A stretch of 64,000 nucleotides of DNA from Pontivivens ytuae. GTDB lineage: Bacteria > Pseudomonadota > Alphaproteobacteria > Rhodobacterales > Rhodobacteraceae. A model generated the notes under the pieces. It was given only the letters and a program-made list of their open reading frames with translations, was not told the origin of the DNA and ran no database searches. The stretch is from positions 2,016,001 through 2,080,000 of the forward strand of contig NZ_CP064942.1 of assembly GCF_015679265.1 (NCBI RefSeq), given 5' to 3'. A program made the translations under genes and the position numbers. Of the stretch, positions 45,301 through 52,886 are shown piece by piece (within the stretch, counting starts at the first letter, position 1; each line of letters starts with the position of its first letter).

Positions 45301-47229
45301 CAAAACAGCGATGTTGACCCCAATTTATCACCTGAGGTTGGATTGCATCCCAGCGTCGGGTTCCGGGGTATTCTTTTGCTCGGCTGGACGTATACGCCGC
45401 ACATCCAGCGTCCGCCAGGCTCAAATGATGCTGAGGCAACGGCGTTTGATGTCTTCCAGGCTATTGTACCTGATGGGTCGGACCTCGATAAGGCGCAAGG
45501 TCGAGGCCTTTTGCCCAACAGCATCGCAGCACAAGGTAGCGCCGTGGCGCGGGGGAATGGCTATGACATATCCATAACAAAACTATCCGCGGGCGACTTT
45601 GACGACCAGGAGTCCTTTGAAGACGCACAGAGCGAAAGCGATTTATTGCTCGAACAGCTTGTATCGCGCAAACAACCGCTGTGCGGGGTCTTTGTTCCTG
45701 AGGGTATAGACGCGCCCGGTCATCCGTTCTTAGTTAGCGCTGGGGAACTCCTCGCTGGCGACAAGCTGCGTCTCAATGCGCAGGCCCTTACGGAAAACGG
45801 TCTGGGCACAGGGCTCGGAACGGTTTGTCTCTTTTATGGCGACACGGTCGCGCAGATGCGTACGAAGCACCTCGATGGCGATGCGGCAACTCCCGGGCCT
45901 GTACCCCATAACGTCATGCTTCCGGTCCGGGGAGGGGCAGGCGAATATGGCTTTTGGTGGATCGTTTCTCGCTCTGGGGCAAACCGTCGCGGGAATATCT
46001 CTGACAGTCTGTCGCATTTCGCGGTCTTGCCGGATACGGTCGAGCCAGAAACGCCTACACGTGTGACACTTGGCCCCGCACTTGATCGGAAGCTTGAGGC
46101 GCTAGATCCGAATAATCCGCAACACGCTGATTTTTTACCGAAGATATTTGACCCCTCATCACCTGAGGACACCCGTAGCAACCCTCGGCTTGTTCTTGCA
46201 TGGGCCAAGCCTCGCGCCGATGGGCTCTTGGTCGTCATCGACCGACAAGAGGAGGCGGTGGATCAGGAAGACCGACGCGCGCAATCTCTCGAACGCGATC
46301 TGGCGCTACAACTGAATAGTATTGAAGAGATTCGGACCTTGCCTTCGAATGGTATTCTCGAGGCTGGTCTCATTGAGCCTTTGATGGACGAGGAGAAGGG
46401 CTGGTTACTGGGCAACCCTCCGCCCGTGGATGACATGCCGGAGCAAGATCCACTTGTGGGGCTTGCCAGTGCTTTGAATGCACAGGAAGGTCTGAGCGTC
46501 AAAGACTCAAACAATCAGACCATCTGGCCCGCCGATGCTGCCGGGTTCATCGACTACCGCCAATCGCTTGGCGATCCGGTCAACGCGATGAGCGGTAATT
46601 TACGTTACCGCTATCAACTGCGCTTTGCGGTGCCGCCTGCAAACGGAACACCCGCGCTCTACTCTCCTGCAACGGCGTGGACGGAATGGATGGTGCCAGA
46701 AGCTCCGCCAATCCAAGCCGTTATCTCCGCCGAGCGCGATGAGGCTATACGCCGTGTGGCTCCGGCAGTGCGGTTCCGGTTCTCGCTCGATGTCAAAAGC
46801 CAAGTCGTGCGTCGTCTTGCGGGAGACAAAAACCCTAAAACGCTCGAACTGGACTGGAAATATCGGATAGTTGTACGGCGGCGGGTCTCCAGTGTGGCAC
46901 CTAGCGAAGAGGGTAGCCTAGTTATCGTAAATGCCCGGGAGGTGGGGCGCCCGATCGAGTTCAATCCAACCACTTCAACCGATTTCGCAGAACTTATCGA
47001 TACAAATATTGAGCGCCAGTTTGAAGACGATGTGCCGGAACTCGACTATGATATTTACGTCCAGCAATTTGCGTTAAGCGGCGTCAGCGGTGCGAAGGTA
47101 GAACGCCCTGTTCGTAGCCATGAAGAAACGCCAACGCTTGAGTTGGAAAAGCTTAAAATTCCAATCACTTCAGGCAATAAATCGGGGGTTTGGGAAACAA
47201 TGAAAACCGTTGATGTGAAAATTTCGTAA
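42301..47229 (+). CDS. Giant protein 2 (1642 aa), unknown family
   Basis: This 1642-residue protein has no signal peptide or membrane helix. Segments near residue 640 (DRPLAYRLFVTSVDSFDTES) and 1085-1100 read like fibronectin/Ig-type strands, and helical blocks occur at 215-330. The rest is not recognised. It is similar in size to giant protein 1 and overlaps it by 4 bp, but the two show no obvious sequence similarity by eye. Its stop overlaps the acyl carrier protein start by one base, tying it to the fatty-acyl genes. A partner of giant protein 1 or a target or carrier of an acyl group are possibilities, both inferred. Confidence 0.72.
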   Translation: MSEMTVVANLYKSDDATYSFRLRWVLGQNEKPGGASEATLPLIDDVFLTSIQQRDKTFLQRDLTWGAAKYEFETSPMLDVMLDPPRRVEEVRGLGEPAYRREAQKPTKAVDPGAVDWQPGEMPGEMKRQIKDGEGFGVRHLLENTDRQANYRVVRGLTRDGLTTIAQDLKGTTRGAALRFDVGFTERVAGRVAEFLVSSAVNPFELADQFAQLHRTLAQQAQDRELLSNKAFDAFFDEANAEAPLMERLGLRDATSIPELFSMAAMLQVAFSDEVFCRALKREAFDPEQVRRQLKLKALQGGRMIDFWAQSGDPVADDSLRGEIYSASRILGLGIDIHGVAQSVIEDLWASGANPTLLISASDANGRYTPAKSILHPDDLQRARDEGIAFAPRPPKAARLNFDLNRADPKLTQHPNGKDRQFDADEPAFKTGNGAVEVHITPRMPNHVPRDKAGKQLSDADKVATETAFNIYAVPEGSQGMEDLFSAPDAAVSPGLLKRLRPYLVTRRYSYQRDLHGAFPDLGGAVHPKLKSILETPPWEAVPVRPRRVRDFSDHQASDAVIVSPEARVEDEAEEIPEQLYGGPDGPTIYSFDLRMGGNAQFRPPAGLPRGWDARAERNYDWAPDLDAAGEPVMDRPLAYRLFVTSVDSFDTESAPLPVLAADPDVAVEQERYLFFPTYRSQIRPVDQITVAVEDLEKAPKLVVNVAVPDQPSDYGLSAMLKRFEDRGHPVVGELRIFRRRVISSDLEDDVISLRRLSTGSDVQWRSTMARLGERGWTLHESAHFDAGASARVLRTEFELEYKDLGFEYVAAVLLSVPDAAKPFWSAPTDTRRMLQYLVDEETGDRRVEDTTETIDAPSASTVGVSEEVVSAANPDQPRAPDFGSLRVAEAQARPVIPIPGMQRDPILARIAMMPNRAEELPPFAPPTKRMHSEPPRVPWRDTGLILNEGQAASADAALLRARPALRDLLRDPDFDIGAPALKHARRILAESFLRFAEFAQNSDVDPNLSPEVGLHPSVGFRGILLLGWTYTPHIQRPPGSNDAEATAFDVFQAIVPDGSDLDKAQGRGLLPNSIAAQGSAVARGNGYDISITKLSAGDFDDQESFEDAQSESDLLLEQLVSRKQPLCGVFVPEGIDAPGHPFLVSAGELLAGDKLRLNAQALTENGLGTGLGTVCLFYGDTVAQMRTKHLDGDAATPGPVPHNVMLPVRGGAGEYGFWWIVSRSGANRRGNISDSLSHFAVLPDTVEPETPTRVTLGPALDRKLEALDPNNPQHADFLPKIFDPSSPEDTRSNPRLVLAWAKPRADGLLVVIDRQEEAVDQEDRRAQSLERDLALQLNSIEEIRTLPSNGILEAGLIEPLMDEEKGWLLGNPPPVDDMPEQDPLVGLASALNAQEGLSVKDSNNQTIWPADAAGFIDYRQSLGDPVNAMSGNLRYRYQLRFAVPPANGTPALYSPATAWTEWMVPEAPPIQAVISAERDEAIRRVAPAVRFRFSLDVKSQVVRRLAGDKNPKTLELDWKYRIVVRRRVSSVAPSEEGSLVIVNAREVGRPIEFNPTTSTDFAELIDTNIERQFEDDVPELDYDIYVQQFALSGVSGAKVERPVRSHEETPTLELEKLKIPITSGNKSGVWETMKTVDVKIS

Positions 47230-47513
47230 TGGACGGAGCAGGCGACCACAAAAATATCGAGGAACTGCGTGCCGCGGTGCGGGCTCTCGTGGCCGAGGCT
47301 GCGGATCTTGAGGAAGATGCCGTCGGCTGGGACGATACTCTGGTCGATGACTTAGGTCTCGATAGCATAGGAATCGTTGGTGTGTTTATTGATTTGGCCT
47401 ACGATTTCGACGTGGCCGAACCCGAGCGCGATGAAGATTGGTCGGTCTACAACACGCCGGAGAAAATTTTTCAATTTGCACTCGAGCAATGGAAAGCGGC
47501 ACATCGTGCCTGA
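47229..47513 (+). CDS. Acyl carrier protein
   Basis: This 94-residue acidic protein carries the phosphopantetheine attachment motif DDLGLDSIG with the modified Ser46. The flanking helices are typical of stand-alone ACPs, and the C-terminal tail is longer than usual. It overlaps the giant gene by one base and the hotdog gene by 8 bp. No phosphopantetheinyl transferase is nearby, so a host enzyme would have to activate it. It should carry the acyl chain handled by the following hotdog protein and ketosynthases. Confidence 0.85.
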   Translation: MDGAGDHKNIEELRAAVRALVAEAADLEEDAVGWDDTLVDDLGLDSIGIVGVFIDLAYDFDVAEPERDEDWSVYNTPEKIFQFALEQWKAAHRA

Positions 47514-47949
47514 TTCGGACCTGCTTTACCTTTCGCCTTACGGCGCGGCTATGGACTTGGTGGGCCGTGTCGTTCAGTTTGATGGCGACGAAGGCCAGAT
47601 TTCCACTGAATATGTGTACGCTTCAGATGCGCCAATGATTGTAGCGCATACGCAGGCCGCAGGCCCCGTAGTTCCTGGCGTTTTTCTGATTGAACAAGCG
47701 GCGCAGTCGGCGCTTGCGCTACTACGCTTGTCTGAGGATGTGGTGGATTGGACGCCGCGTTTGGTTAATACTCGTGCAGAATGGCATCTTCCGGTACCTC
47801 TGGGTCTTCCGATCCGTGTCGATGTCCGGGCCAAACCCGTGGGCGCGCGTATGTATAGTTTCGTTGCCCGGTTTGAACAGGCCTTGGGCTGCGCTGCTAT
47901 TGTGCGCGGCGTTGTTGCGTTGGTCAAAGACCATGAACCCGAAAGCTGA
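47506..47949 (+). CDS. FabZ-like hotdog-fold 3-hydroxyacyl-ACP dehydratase
   Basis: 147 residues from the GTG at 47506. The region VAHTQAAGPVVPGVFLIEQA corresponds to the GHFP..P..PGV...E core of FabA/FabZ, with candidate catalytic His48 and Glu63. The loop is one residue longer than in FabZ, and GHFP is replaced by AHTQ, so catalytic ability is likely but not certain. It would act on ACP-bound 3-hydroxyacyl chains, or merely hold them. It overlaps the ACP stop and the ketosynthase start. Confidence 0.75.
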   Translation: MPDSDLLYLSPYGAAMDLVGRVVQFDGDEGQISTEYVYASDAPMIVAHTQAAGPVVPGVFLIEQAAQSALALLRLSEDVVDWTPRLVNTRAEWHLPVPLGLPIRVDVRAKPVGARMYSFVARFEQALGCAAIVRGVVALVKDHEPES

Positions 47950-49093
47950 GGCGGGTCATTGGTCCCTCACAGTGGTGCGATGTGACACCGCGCTGGGGGA
48001 AGACTGGCCGGCCTGTTGGGAGGCGCTTTGCGCGGGTCAAAGCGCTGCATTAATGCCTTACGCAGGGGAGGGTCTTGTACCAGTCAGTAGTGTGATTGCA
48101 GTTCCGCACTGGCGGACCTCTCATCAGGAGGGAATGTCCCACGTTGCCCTCTTCCCGCGTCTATACCGCGCCTATATGGCGGCCGTGGTGCAGGATCCGT
48201 CGTATCTCCCGGCCTCCACGGTTTTTCTCGCGACAAATCACGGCGATGCCGATGTCGCCGTGCGGGATATGCCGGAGACTTTACCGATGATGTCGCGGCT
48301 GCATCGTGGCCCGGACTTGGAGGCTGTTGCGGTGCCTACGCTCATCCAATCCGCCTGTTCCTCTGGCATGACCGCACTGATCAGCGCGGCCATATCGGCG
48401 AGGGCGCAAGGCATGCCGAGCTACGTTGTGTCGCTCGATACTTTGGCGGATGTTGAGATCCTAGGGTTCCGGGCGGCAAAAGCTCTGGCGCCGGAACGCG
48501 CGCGGCCGTTCTCGACGCAGGTGGATGGGTTGACCATTGGTGAGGCAGGGATGGTGATCAAAGTCGCTTGGCACCCGGCATCTGCGTACCCGAGTTCTAA
48601 ACCGGATTGCACAGTTATAGCTCTGCTTGGCTTTGGTGTTTCTTGCGATGCATACCACCCAACCGACCCCGATCCGGACGGGCATGACATTGAACGCGCC
48701 TGGTGCCATGCGCTGACAGTTGCGGGTCTCCGTTCCGAAGACGTAGACCTAGTTTATTTGCATGGCACGGGCACACGAGCGAACGACGCAGTTGAAACCA
48801 AAGTCTGCCGACGCATGTGGCCTGAGTCGCTTCCGGCCGTTGCCTCAATGAAATCTGCGTTGGGGCACACTATGGGCAGCGCTGGCGTACTCAACACACT
48901 TGCCACGGGGTCAGCCTTGCAGGAAGCTCGAGTGCCACCCACATTGGCGAAGTCAGAACGCAATCTTATGCTGCCTGTGGCTACCGGTGCTGCTCAAGAC
49001 TTGGTAGCGCCACGGGTCGGTCTGGCGGTGAGTTCCGGATTTGGGGGCTTGAATGCAGCTTTGGTTCTGGCACGGTTGGATCGGGCAAGCTGA
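47933..49093 (+). CDS. Beta-ketoacyl-ACP synthase with complete Cys-His-His triad
   Basis: This 386-residue thiolase-fold condensing enzyme has active-site Cys142 in QSACSSG, His277 in LHGTGTRAND and His312 in SALGHTMGSAG, with KAS-type spacing. The ATG at 47933 lies inside the end of the hotdog gene. It should extend an ACP-bound chain. The operon has no acyltransferase and no ketoreductase, so those steps would come from the host fatty-acid pathway. It shares one base with the next gene. Confidence 0.85.
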   Translation: MNPKAEAGHWSLTVVRCDTALGEDWPACWEALCAGQSAALMPYAGEGLVPVSSVIAVPHWRTSHQEGMSHVALFPRLYRAYMAAVVQDPSYLPASTVFLATNHGDADVAVRDMPETLPMMSRLHRGPDLEAVAVPTLIQSACSSGMTALISAAISARAQGMPSYVVSLDTLADVEILGFRAAKALAPERARPFSTQVDGLTIGEAGMVIKVAWHPASAYPSSKPDCTVIALLGFGVSCDAYHPTDPDPDGHDIERAWCHALTVAGLRSEDVDLVYLHGTGTRANDAVETKVCRRMWPESLPAVASMKSALGHTMGSAGVLNTLATGSALQEARVPPTLAKSERNLMLPVATGAAQDLVAPRVGLAVSSGFGGLNAALVLARLDRAS

Positions 49094-49731
49094 TGAGTGA
49101 GATCGTCTATCTGTCCATCCATGAGGCGGTGCACGATCTGGAGGCGATTAGCGCATCGGACGCCTACCGAGATATGGCACGTCGCGCAGATCTGAGCCGC
49201 TGGAAACGCTGCAGCCATGTAACCGTGCCATTGCTGTTGGGTGCTAGGGAGGCCATGGCGCAAGTCTCGCTCGCCGGTAAAGAAATAGGTGTGATCTCGG
49301 TGGGTGCGGATTTGAATGTCAATCACACTCAGGTGTTCTTGACACGAGCTCGCCGCGGCCAACCTGATCTCATCAACCCGCTTGATTTTCCGCATACATT
49401 AAACAGTGGCGTGCCATCAAGCTTGGCGCAAGCGCTGGGTGCGAAGGCCTTTGCGCTGGTATGCGGCGACGGTCCATCAGGCGTTGTCGCAGCCCTGAAA
49501 ACTGCGTCTGGATTCTTCTCAGTCGGCTTTGGGCGGGCTGCGTTGATCACAGTTTCTCAAGAGGATCCCATTTGGACGCAGACCGGAAGTGATATTGCGG
49601 TACGGGGCGCGCGCGTGGTGCTTGTGACAGCGACCCCTCGGCAGCAGGCCTGTTGTCTCGATCTTGCTGATGTGGAGGGCAGGGACGCATGGTGCGCAGA
49701 CGTCATGCTGCCTATGTACCCGTTGCCCTAG
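49093..49731 (+). CDS. Half-size ketosynthase-like protein without active-site Cys
   Basis: This 212-residue protein matches only the N-terminal half of a ketosynthase. The nucleophile position reads CGDGPSG, with Gly127 where the Cys should be, and the two catalytic histidines are absent because the C-terminal half is not there. The ORF ends at a normal stop before an IS30 remnant, with no sign of truncation by the IS. Stand-alone N-terminal ketosynthase domains (PF13723-like) accompany aryl-polyene-type clusters. It may be a chain-length-factor-like partner of the preceding ketosynthase. Confidence 0.72.
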   Translation: MSEIVYLSIHEAVHDLEAISASDAYRDMARRADLSRWKRCSHVTVPLLLGAREAMAQVSLAGKEIGVISVGADLNVNHTQVFLTRARRGQPDLINPLDFPHTLNSGVPSSLAQALGAKAFALVCGDGPSGVVAALKTASGFFSVGFGRAALITVSQEDPIWTQTGSDIAVRGARVVLVTATPRQQACCLDLADVEGRDAWCADVMLPMYPLP

Positions 49732-49745
49732 CAACTGTGCGTTGA

Positions 49746-49967
49746 CTAGGGCGAGCGAGGAGGCGCGCGCATTCTTTGAGACGTCACAAAGTAGTAGCCC
49801 TTCAATTTCGGCAGCTCGCCGTTTCAAAAACTGTTACGGCTGATCTCGCGATAAACCGTTGAACGATGCCTGCCGATCTCAGTTGCGATCTTGCTCACAG
49901 GTACTTTTGCGTTCAGCATGTCTTCGATCGCGCGTCGTTCACGCAAATCCAGCTCTGTGTGGGCCAT
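49746..49967 (-). pseudogene. Remnant of an IS30-family transposase
   Basis: A - strand frame starting at 49967 reads MAHTELDLRERRAIEDMLNA and continues with a helix-turn-helix (VPVSKIATEIGRHRSTVYRE), the N-terminal DNA-binding part of IS30 transposases. An in-frame TGA at 49824-49826 stops it after 47 residues. The homologous stretch GELPKLKGYYFVTSQRM continues beyond the stop and then ends at a second stop at 49746. It is a decayed fragment between the giant operon and IS copy 4. Confidence 0.7.
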
Positions 49968-49996
49968 GTCCGTTCTCCTTGCTTTTCAGCAAGTGT

Positions 49997-50390
49997 CTAG
50001 CCCCCTGTGTCTGGGCCACTGATCAGAGGTTTCTCTAATATTGTTTCAGGAACGGGTGGGCGCATGTTGAGTGCCTGATGCGGTCGGGTGTGATTGTACT
50101 GCCTGAGCCAGTGATTGATGACGATCTGAGCTTGCTTGGTCGTCGTGAACCACTCCGCATTGAGAACCTCTCGCCGTAATGTCCCATTGAAGCGCTCGTT
50201 GTATCCGTTCTCCCAGGGTGATCCTGGGTAGATGCGGATGGGCTTGATCCCAACACGCCGAAGCCAGCCCTGCATCGCCTCTGCTGCGAACTCGGGTCCG
50301 TTATCGGACCGGATATACTCCGGGGAATCGTGGCGCAGCAGGAGCGGATAGAGTGCTTCGAGAACTTCGTCGGCACCCATCTTGGTGCGG
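49997..50390 (-). pseudogene. 3' part of interrupted IS orfB (copy 4)
   Basis: The C-terminal part of the OrfB integrase core, including RSDNGPEF and NGYNERFNG, is separated from its N-terminal part by the nested element. It carries an RHDSPEY variant where the other copies have RHGSPEY. It cannot make transposase. Confidence 0.85.
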
Positions 50391-50445
50391 TGTCCTTCCC
50401 CCCTAGAACTGGGCCATTACATTGGCCGCGAGAGGGGGATTGGGC

Positions 50446-50733
50446 ATGGCGAGGAAGCGACATTCAGACGAAGACATCTTGAAGCTGCTGCGTGAGATCG
50501 AGCTGAAGCTGACGGCGGGCGATGACGTGGCCACTGCATGCCGCGGCGTCGGGATCAGCGACGCGACATACTACAACTGGCGGAAACGGTTTGGCGGGAT
50601 GGGCCGGTCGCAGCTGTCGGAGATGAAGAGTTTGGAGAAAGAGAACGCCCGACTGAAGAAGATCGTCGCCGAGCTCGAACTGGACAAGCTCATACTCAAG
50701 GAAAGCCTGAACCACCTAAAGCCCAGGGCCTGA
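50446..50733 (+). CDS. IS3-family transposase OrfA (copy 5)
   Basis: Intact OrfA of the nested element, same 95-residue protein as in the other copies. Expressed from inside copy 4 it would be antisense to the interrupted copy. Confidence 0.9.
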   Translation: MARKRHSDEDILKLLREIELKLTAGDDVATACRGVGISDATYYNWRKRFGGMGRSQLSEMKSLEKENARLKKIVAELELDKLILKESLNHLKPRA

Positions 50734-51587
50734 CCACAGAGGAGCTTCGTCAGGCCGTCCTTCACACACGCCAGAAGCTTGCCACGTCTGAGCGGCGGAC
50801 CTGCCGGGTGATTGGCCTGGCGCGGAGCTCCCTGCAATATCAGCCAACACAGAGAGACGATGATGCGCTACGGTTGGCTCTGATCCGGTTGGCGAAGCAG
50901 TACGGGCGATATGGCTACCGCAAGATCACGGAGCTGCTTCACATGGAAGGCTGGCGGGTCAATCACAAGAAGGTCGAGCGGCTCTGGCGTGAGGAAGGAT
51001 TGCAGCTTCCGCAGCGGCACAAAAAGCGCAAGCGGCTCTACCACAAGGGCAGCTCGATCATCCGGCTTCGGCCCACGCACCCGAACCATGTTTGGGCAAT
51101 AGACTTCGTGCATGACAAGCTCAGCAATGGGCGCAGTTACAAGATGCTGACGGTTCTCGACGAGTTCACGCGGCAGGCCTTGGCTGTTGTGGTCCGCACC
51201 AAGATGGGTGCCGACGAAGTTCTCGAAGCACTCTATCCGCTCCTGCTGCGCCACGGTTCCCCGGAGTATATCCGGTCCGATAACGGACCCGAGTTCGCAG
51301 CAGAGGCGATGCAGGGCTGGCTTCGGCGTGTTGGGATCAAGCCCATCCGCATCTACCCAGGATCACCCTGGGAGAACGGATACAACGAGCGCTTCAATGG
51401 GACATTACGGCGAGAGGTTCTCAATGCGGAGTGGTTCACGACGACCAAGCAAGCTCAGATCGTCATCAATCACTGGCTCAGGCAGTACAATCACACCTGC
51501 CCGCATCAGGCACTCAACATGCGCCCACCCGTTCCTGAAACAATATTAGAGAAACCCCTGATCAGTGGCCCAGACACAGGGGGCTAG
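50538..51587 (+). CDS. IS3-family transposase OrfB (copy 5)
   Basis: Intact integrase-core frame with the DDE residues and the HTCPHQ variant seen also in copy 3. It is the frameshift partner of the copy 5 orfA, so this copy can probably still transpose and act on the ends of its siblings. Confidence 0.88.
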   Translation: MPRRRDQRRDILQLAETVWRDGPVAAVGDEEFGERERPTEEDRRRARTGQAHTQGKPEPPKAQGLTTEELRQAVLHTRQKLATSERRTCRVIGLARSSLQYQPTQRDDDALRLALIRLAKQYGRYGYRKITELLHMEGWRVNHKKVERLWREEGLQLPQRHKKRKRLYHKGSSIIRLRPTHPNHVWAIDFVHDKLSNGRSYKMLTVLDEFTRQALAVVVRTKMGADEVLEALYPLLLRHGSPEYIRSDNGPEFAAEAMQGWLRRVGIKPIRIYPGSPWENGYNERFNGTLRREVLNAEWFTTTKQAQIVINHWLRQYNHTCPHQALNMRPPVPETILEKPLISGPDTGG

Positions 51588-51594
51588 ACAGCGG

Positions 51595-52250
51595 ACCACA
51601 ACAGCCAAGGCCTGCCGCGTGAACTCGTCGAGAACCGTCAGCATCTTGTAACTGCGCCCATTGCTGAGCTTGTCATGCACGAAGTCTATTGCCCAAACAT
51701 GGTTCGGGTGCGTGGGCCGAAGCCGGATGATCGAGCTGCCCTTGTGGTAGAGCCGCTTGCGCTTTTTGTGCCGCTGCGGAAGCTGCAATCCTTCCTCACG
51801 CCAGAGCCGCTCGACCTTCTTGTGATTGACCCGCCAGCCTTCCATGTGAAGCAGCTCCGTGATCTTGCGGTAGCCATATCGCCCGTACTGCTTCGCCAAC
51901 CGGATCAGAGCCAACCGTAGCGCATCATCGTCTCTCTGTGTTGGCTGATATTGCAGGGAGCTCCGCGCCAGGCCAATCACCCGGCAGGTCCGCCGCTCAG
52001 ACGTGGCAAGCTTCTGGCGTGTGTGAAGGACGGCCTGACGAAGCTCCTCTGTGGTCAGGCCCTGGGCTTTAGGTGGTTCAGGCTTTCCTTGAGTATGAGC
52101 TTGTCCAGTTCGAGCTCGGCGACGATCTTCTTCAGTCGGGCGTTCTCTTTCTCCAAACTCTTCATCTCCGACAGCTGCGACCGGCCCATCCCGCCAAACC
52201 GTTTCCGCCAGTTGTAGTATGTCGCGTCGCTGATCCCGACGCCGCGGCAT
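51595..52250 (-). pseudogene. 5' part of interrupted IS orfB (copy 4)
   Basis: The N-terminal portion of OrfB up to the ALAVVVR stretch after the first catalytic Asp (WAIDFVHD). The frame then runs into the nested element and stops. The second Asp and the Glu are on the other side of the insertion. Confidence 0.85.
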
Positions 52251-52342
52251 GCAGTGGCCACGTCATCGCCCGCCGTCAGCTTCAGCTCGATCTCACGCAG
52301 CAGCTTCAAGATGTCTTCGTCTGAATGTCGCTTCCTCGCCAT
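52055..52342 (-). CDS. IS3-family transposase OrfA (copy 4)
   Basis: Intact OrfA on the - strand, identical at the protein level to the other copies. Because its orfB is interrupted it can only make free OrfA, which in IS3 elements can act as an inhibitor of transposition. Confidence 0.87.
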   Translation of the reverse strand: MARKRHSDEDILKLLREIELKLTAGDDVATACRGVGISDATYYNWRKRFGGMGRSQLSEMKSLEKENARLKKIVAELELDKLILKESLNHLKPRA

Positions 52343-52399
52343 GCCCAATCCCCCTCTCGCGGCCAATGTAATGGCCCAGTTCTAGGGGGGAAGGACATC

Positions 52400-52552
52400 G
52401 TCGGCAGTCTGTTCCGCCAGACGTCGAACACGCAGAACCGCAGTGAACTCCTGGTGATGATCACCCCGCGGGTGGTGCGCAACAGCAATGCGCTGAGCGG
52501 CCTGACCGAGCAGATCCGCTGGGCGGGCAGCATGCGCGCCGGCTCCTACTAG
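52400..52552 (+). pseudogene. C-terminal remnant of a secretin
   Basis: The frame runs from the IS edge to a TAG at 52552 and encodes the end of a secretin channel: VGSLFRQTSNTQNRSELLVM, ITPRVV, then a short tail. The ELLVMITPRVV pattern is the last strand of GspD-type secretins. The genes that follow look like a type III needle module, so this may be the T3SS secretin (SctC) rather than a type II GspD. The sequence alone does not decide. Confidence 0.68.
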
Positions 52553-52622
52553 GCGCGAGTACTGTTTGTCACGCCGCGCCGCGGGAATCTGACGTAGCGA
52601 GAGGATGAAGGGATTGTCGAGT

Positions 52623-52883
52623 ATGGACGAGAACAGCATGACCCAGACCACGCAGACCGACGCTCCGTTCGGTTTCAGCAGCCTCGAAGAGGACCTCTAC
52701 GGCGAGGGGGCCGGCGAAAAGGTGCTCGAACGGCTCGACTGGGTCACCGCGCAGCGCGACCGGTTGCGGGGTGAGCTGGAGAAGGGGGTGGATGCCGAGA
52801 TGCATGGCAAGCTCGCCCGCCAGCTCGATGCGTTCGAGGCCGCTCAGACGATCCTGAAGACACGTCCACTGAGAAAGGGATAG
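52623..52883 (+). CDS. Small helical protein, YscE-like needle chaperone
   Basis: 86 residues from ATG 52623 (AAGGG 10 bp upstream); an in-frame ATG at 52605 would add six residues. The C-terminal two-thirds is a helical hairpin (VLERLDWVTAQRDRLRGELE then MHGKLARQLDAFEAAQTIL), the shape of YscE-type small chaperones that hold the needle subunit. Its place directly before the needle gene (3 bp apart) supports this. Sequence conservation in this family is low, so the call rests mostly on context. Confidence 0.5.
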   Translation: MDENSMTQTTQTDAPFGFSSLEEDLYGEGAGEKVLERLDWVTAQRDRLRGELEKGVDAEMHGKLARQLDAFEAAQTILKTRPLRKG

Positions 52884-52886
52884 ACC

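Larger units (their letters stand above)
50391..51590 (+). mobile_element. IS3-family (IS407-like) element, copy 5, nested in copy 4
   Basis: A complete 1200-bp copy inserted in opposite orientation into the orfB of copy 4. It is flanked by a perfect 4-bp direct repeat GCGG (50387-50390 and 51591-51594), the target duplication expected for this IS group. It is the only copy here with a clear duplication and shares the HTCPHQ variant with copy 3. Confidence 0.95.
49994..52397 (-). mobile_element. IS3-family (IS407-like) element, copy 4, split by copy 5
   Basis: The two parts 49994-50390 and 51595-52397 add up to one 1200-bp element in the same orientation as copy 1. Its orfB is broken by the nested copy 5. 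The outer flanks CAAG and TCGT do not match, so this copy also lies at a junction. It differs from copy 1 by point changes, including Gly-to-Asp in the RHDSPEY stretch of OrfB. On its right it truncates a secretin gene. Confidence 0.92.

Noticed and set aside
44484..45524. 346-codon - strand frame inside giant gene 2
   Set aside because: Arg/Ser/Ala-rich antisense frame with no domain and no ribosome-binding site, inside a continuous, overlapped sense operon.
49746..49967. Stand-alone 47-aa helix-turn-helix regulator
   Set aside because: The sequence matches the N-terminus of IS30 transposases and homology continues past the stop, so it is a decayed transposase.
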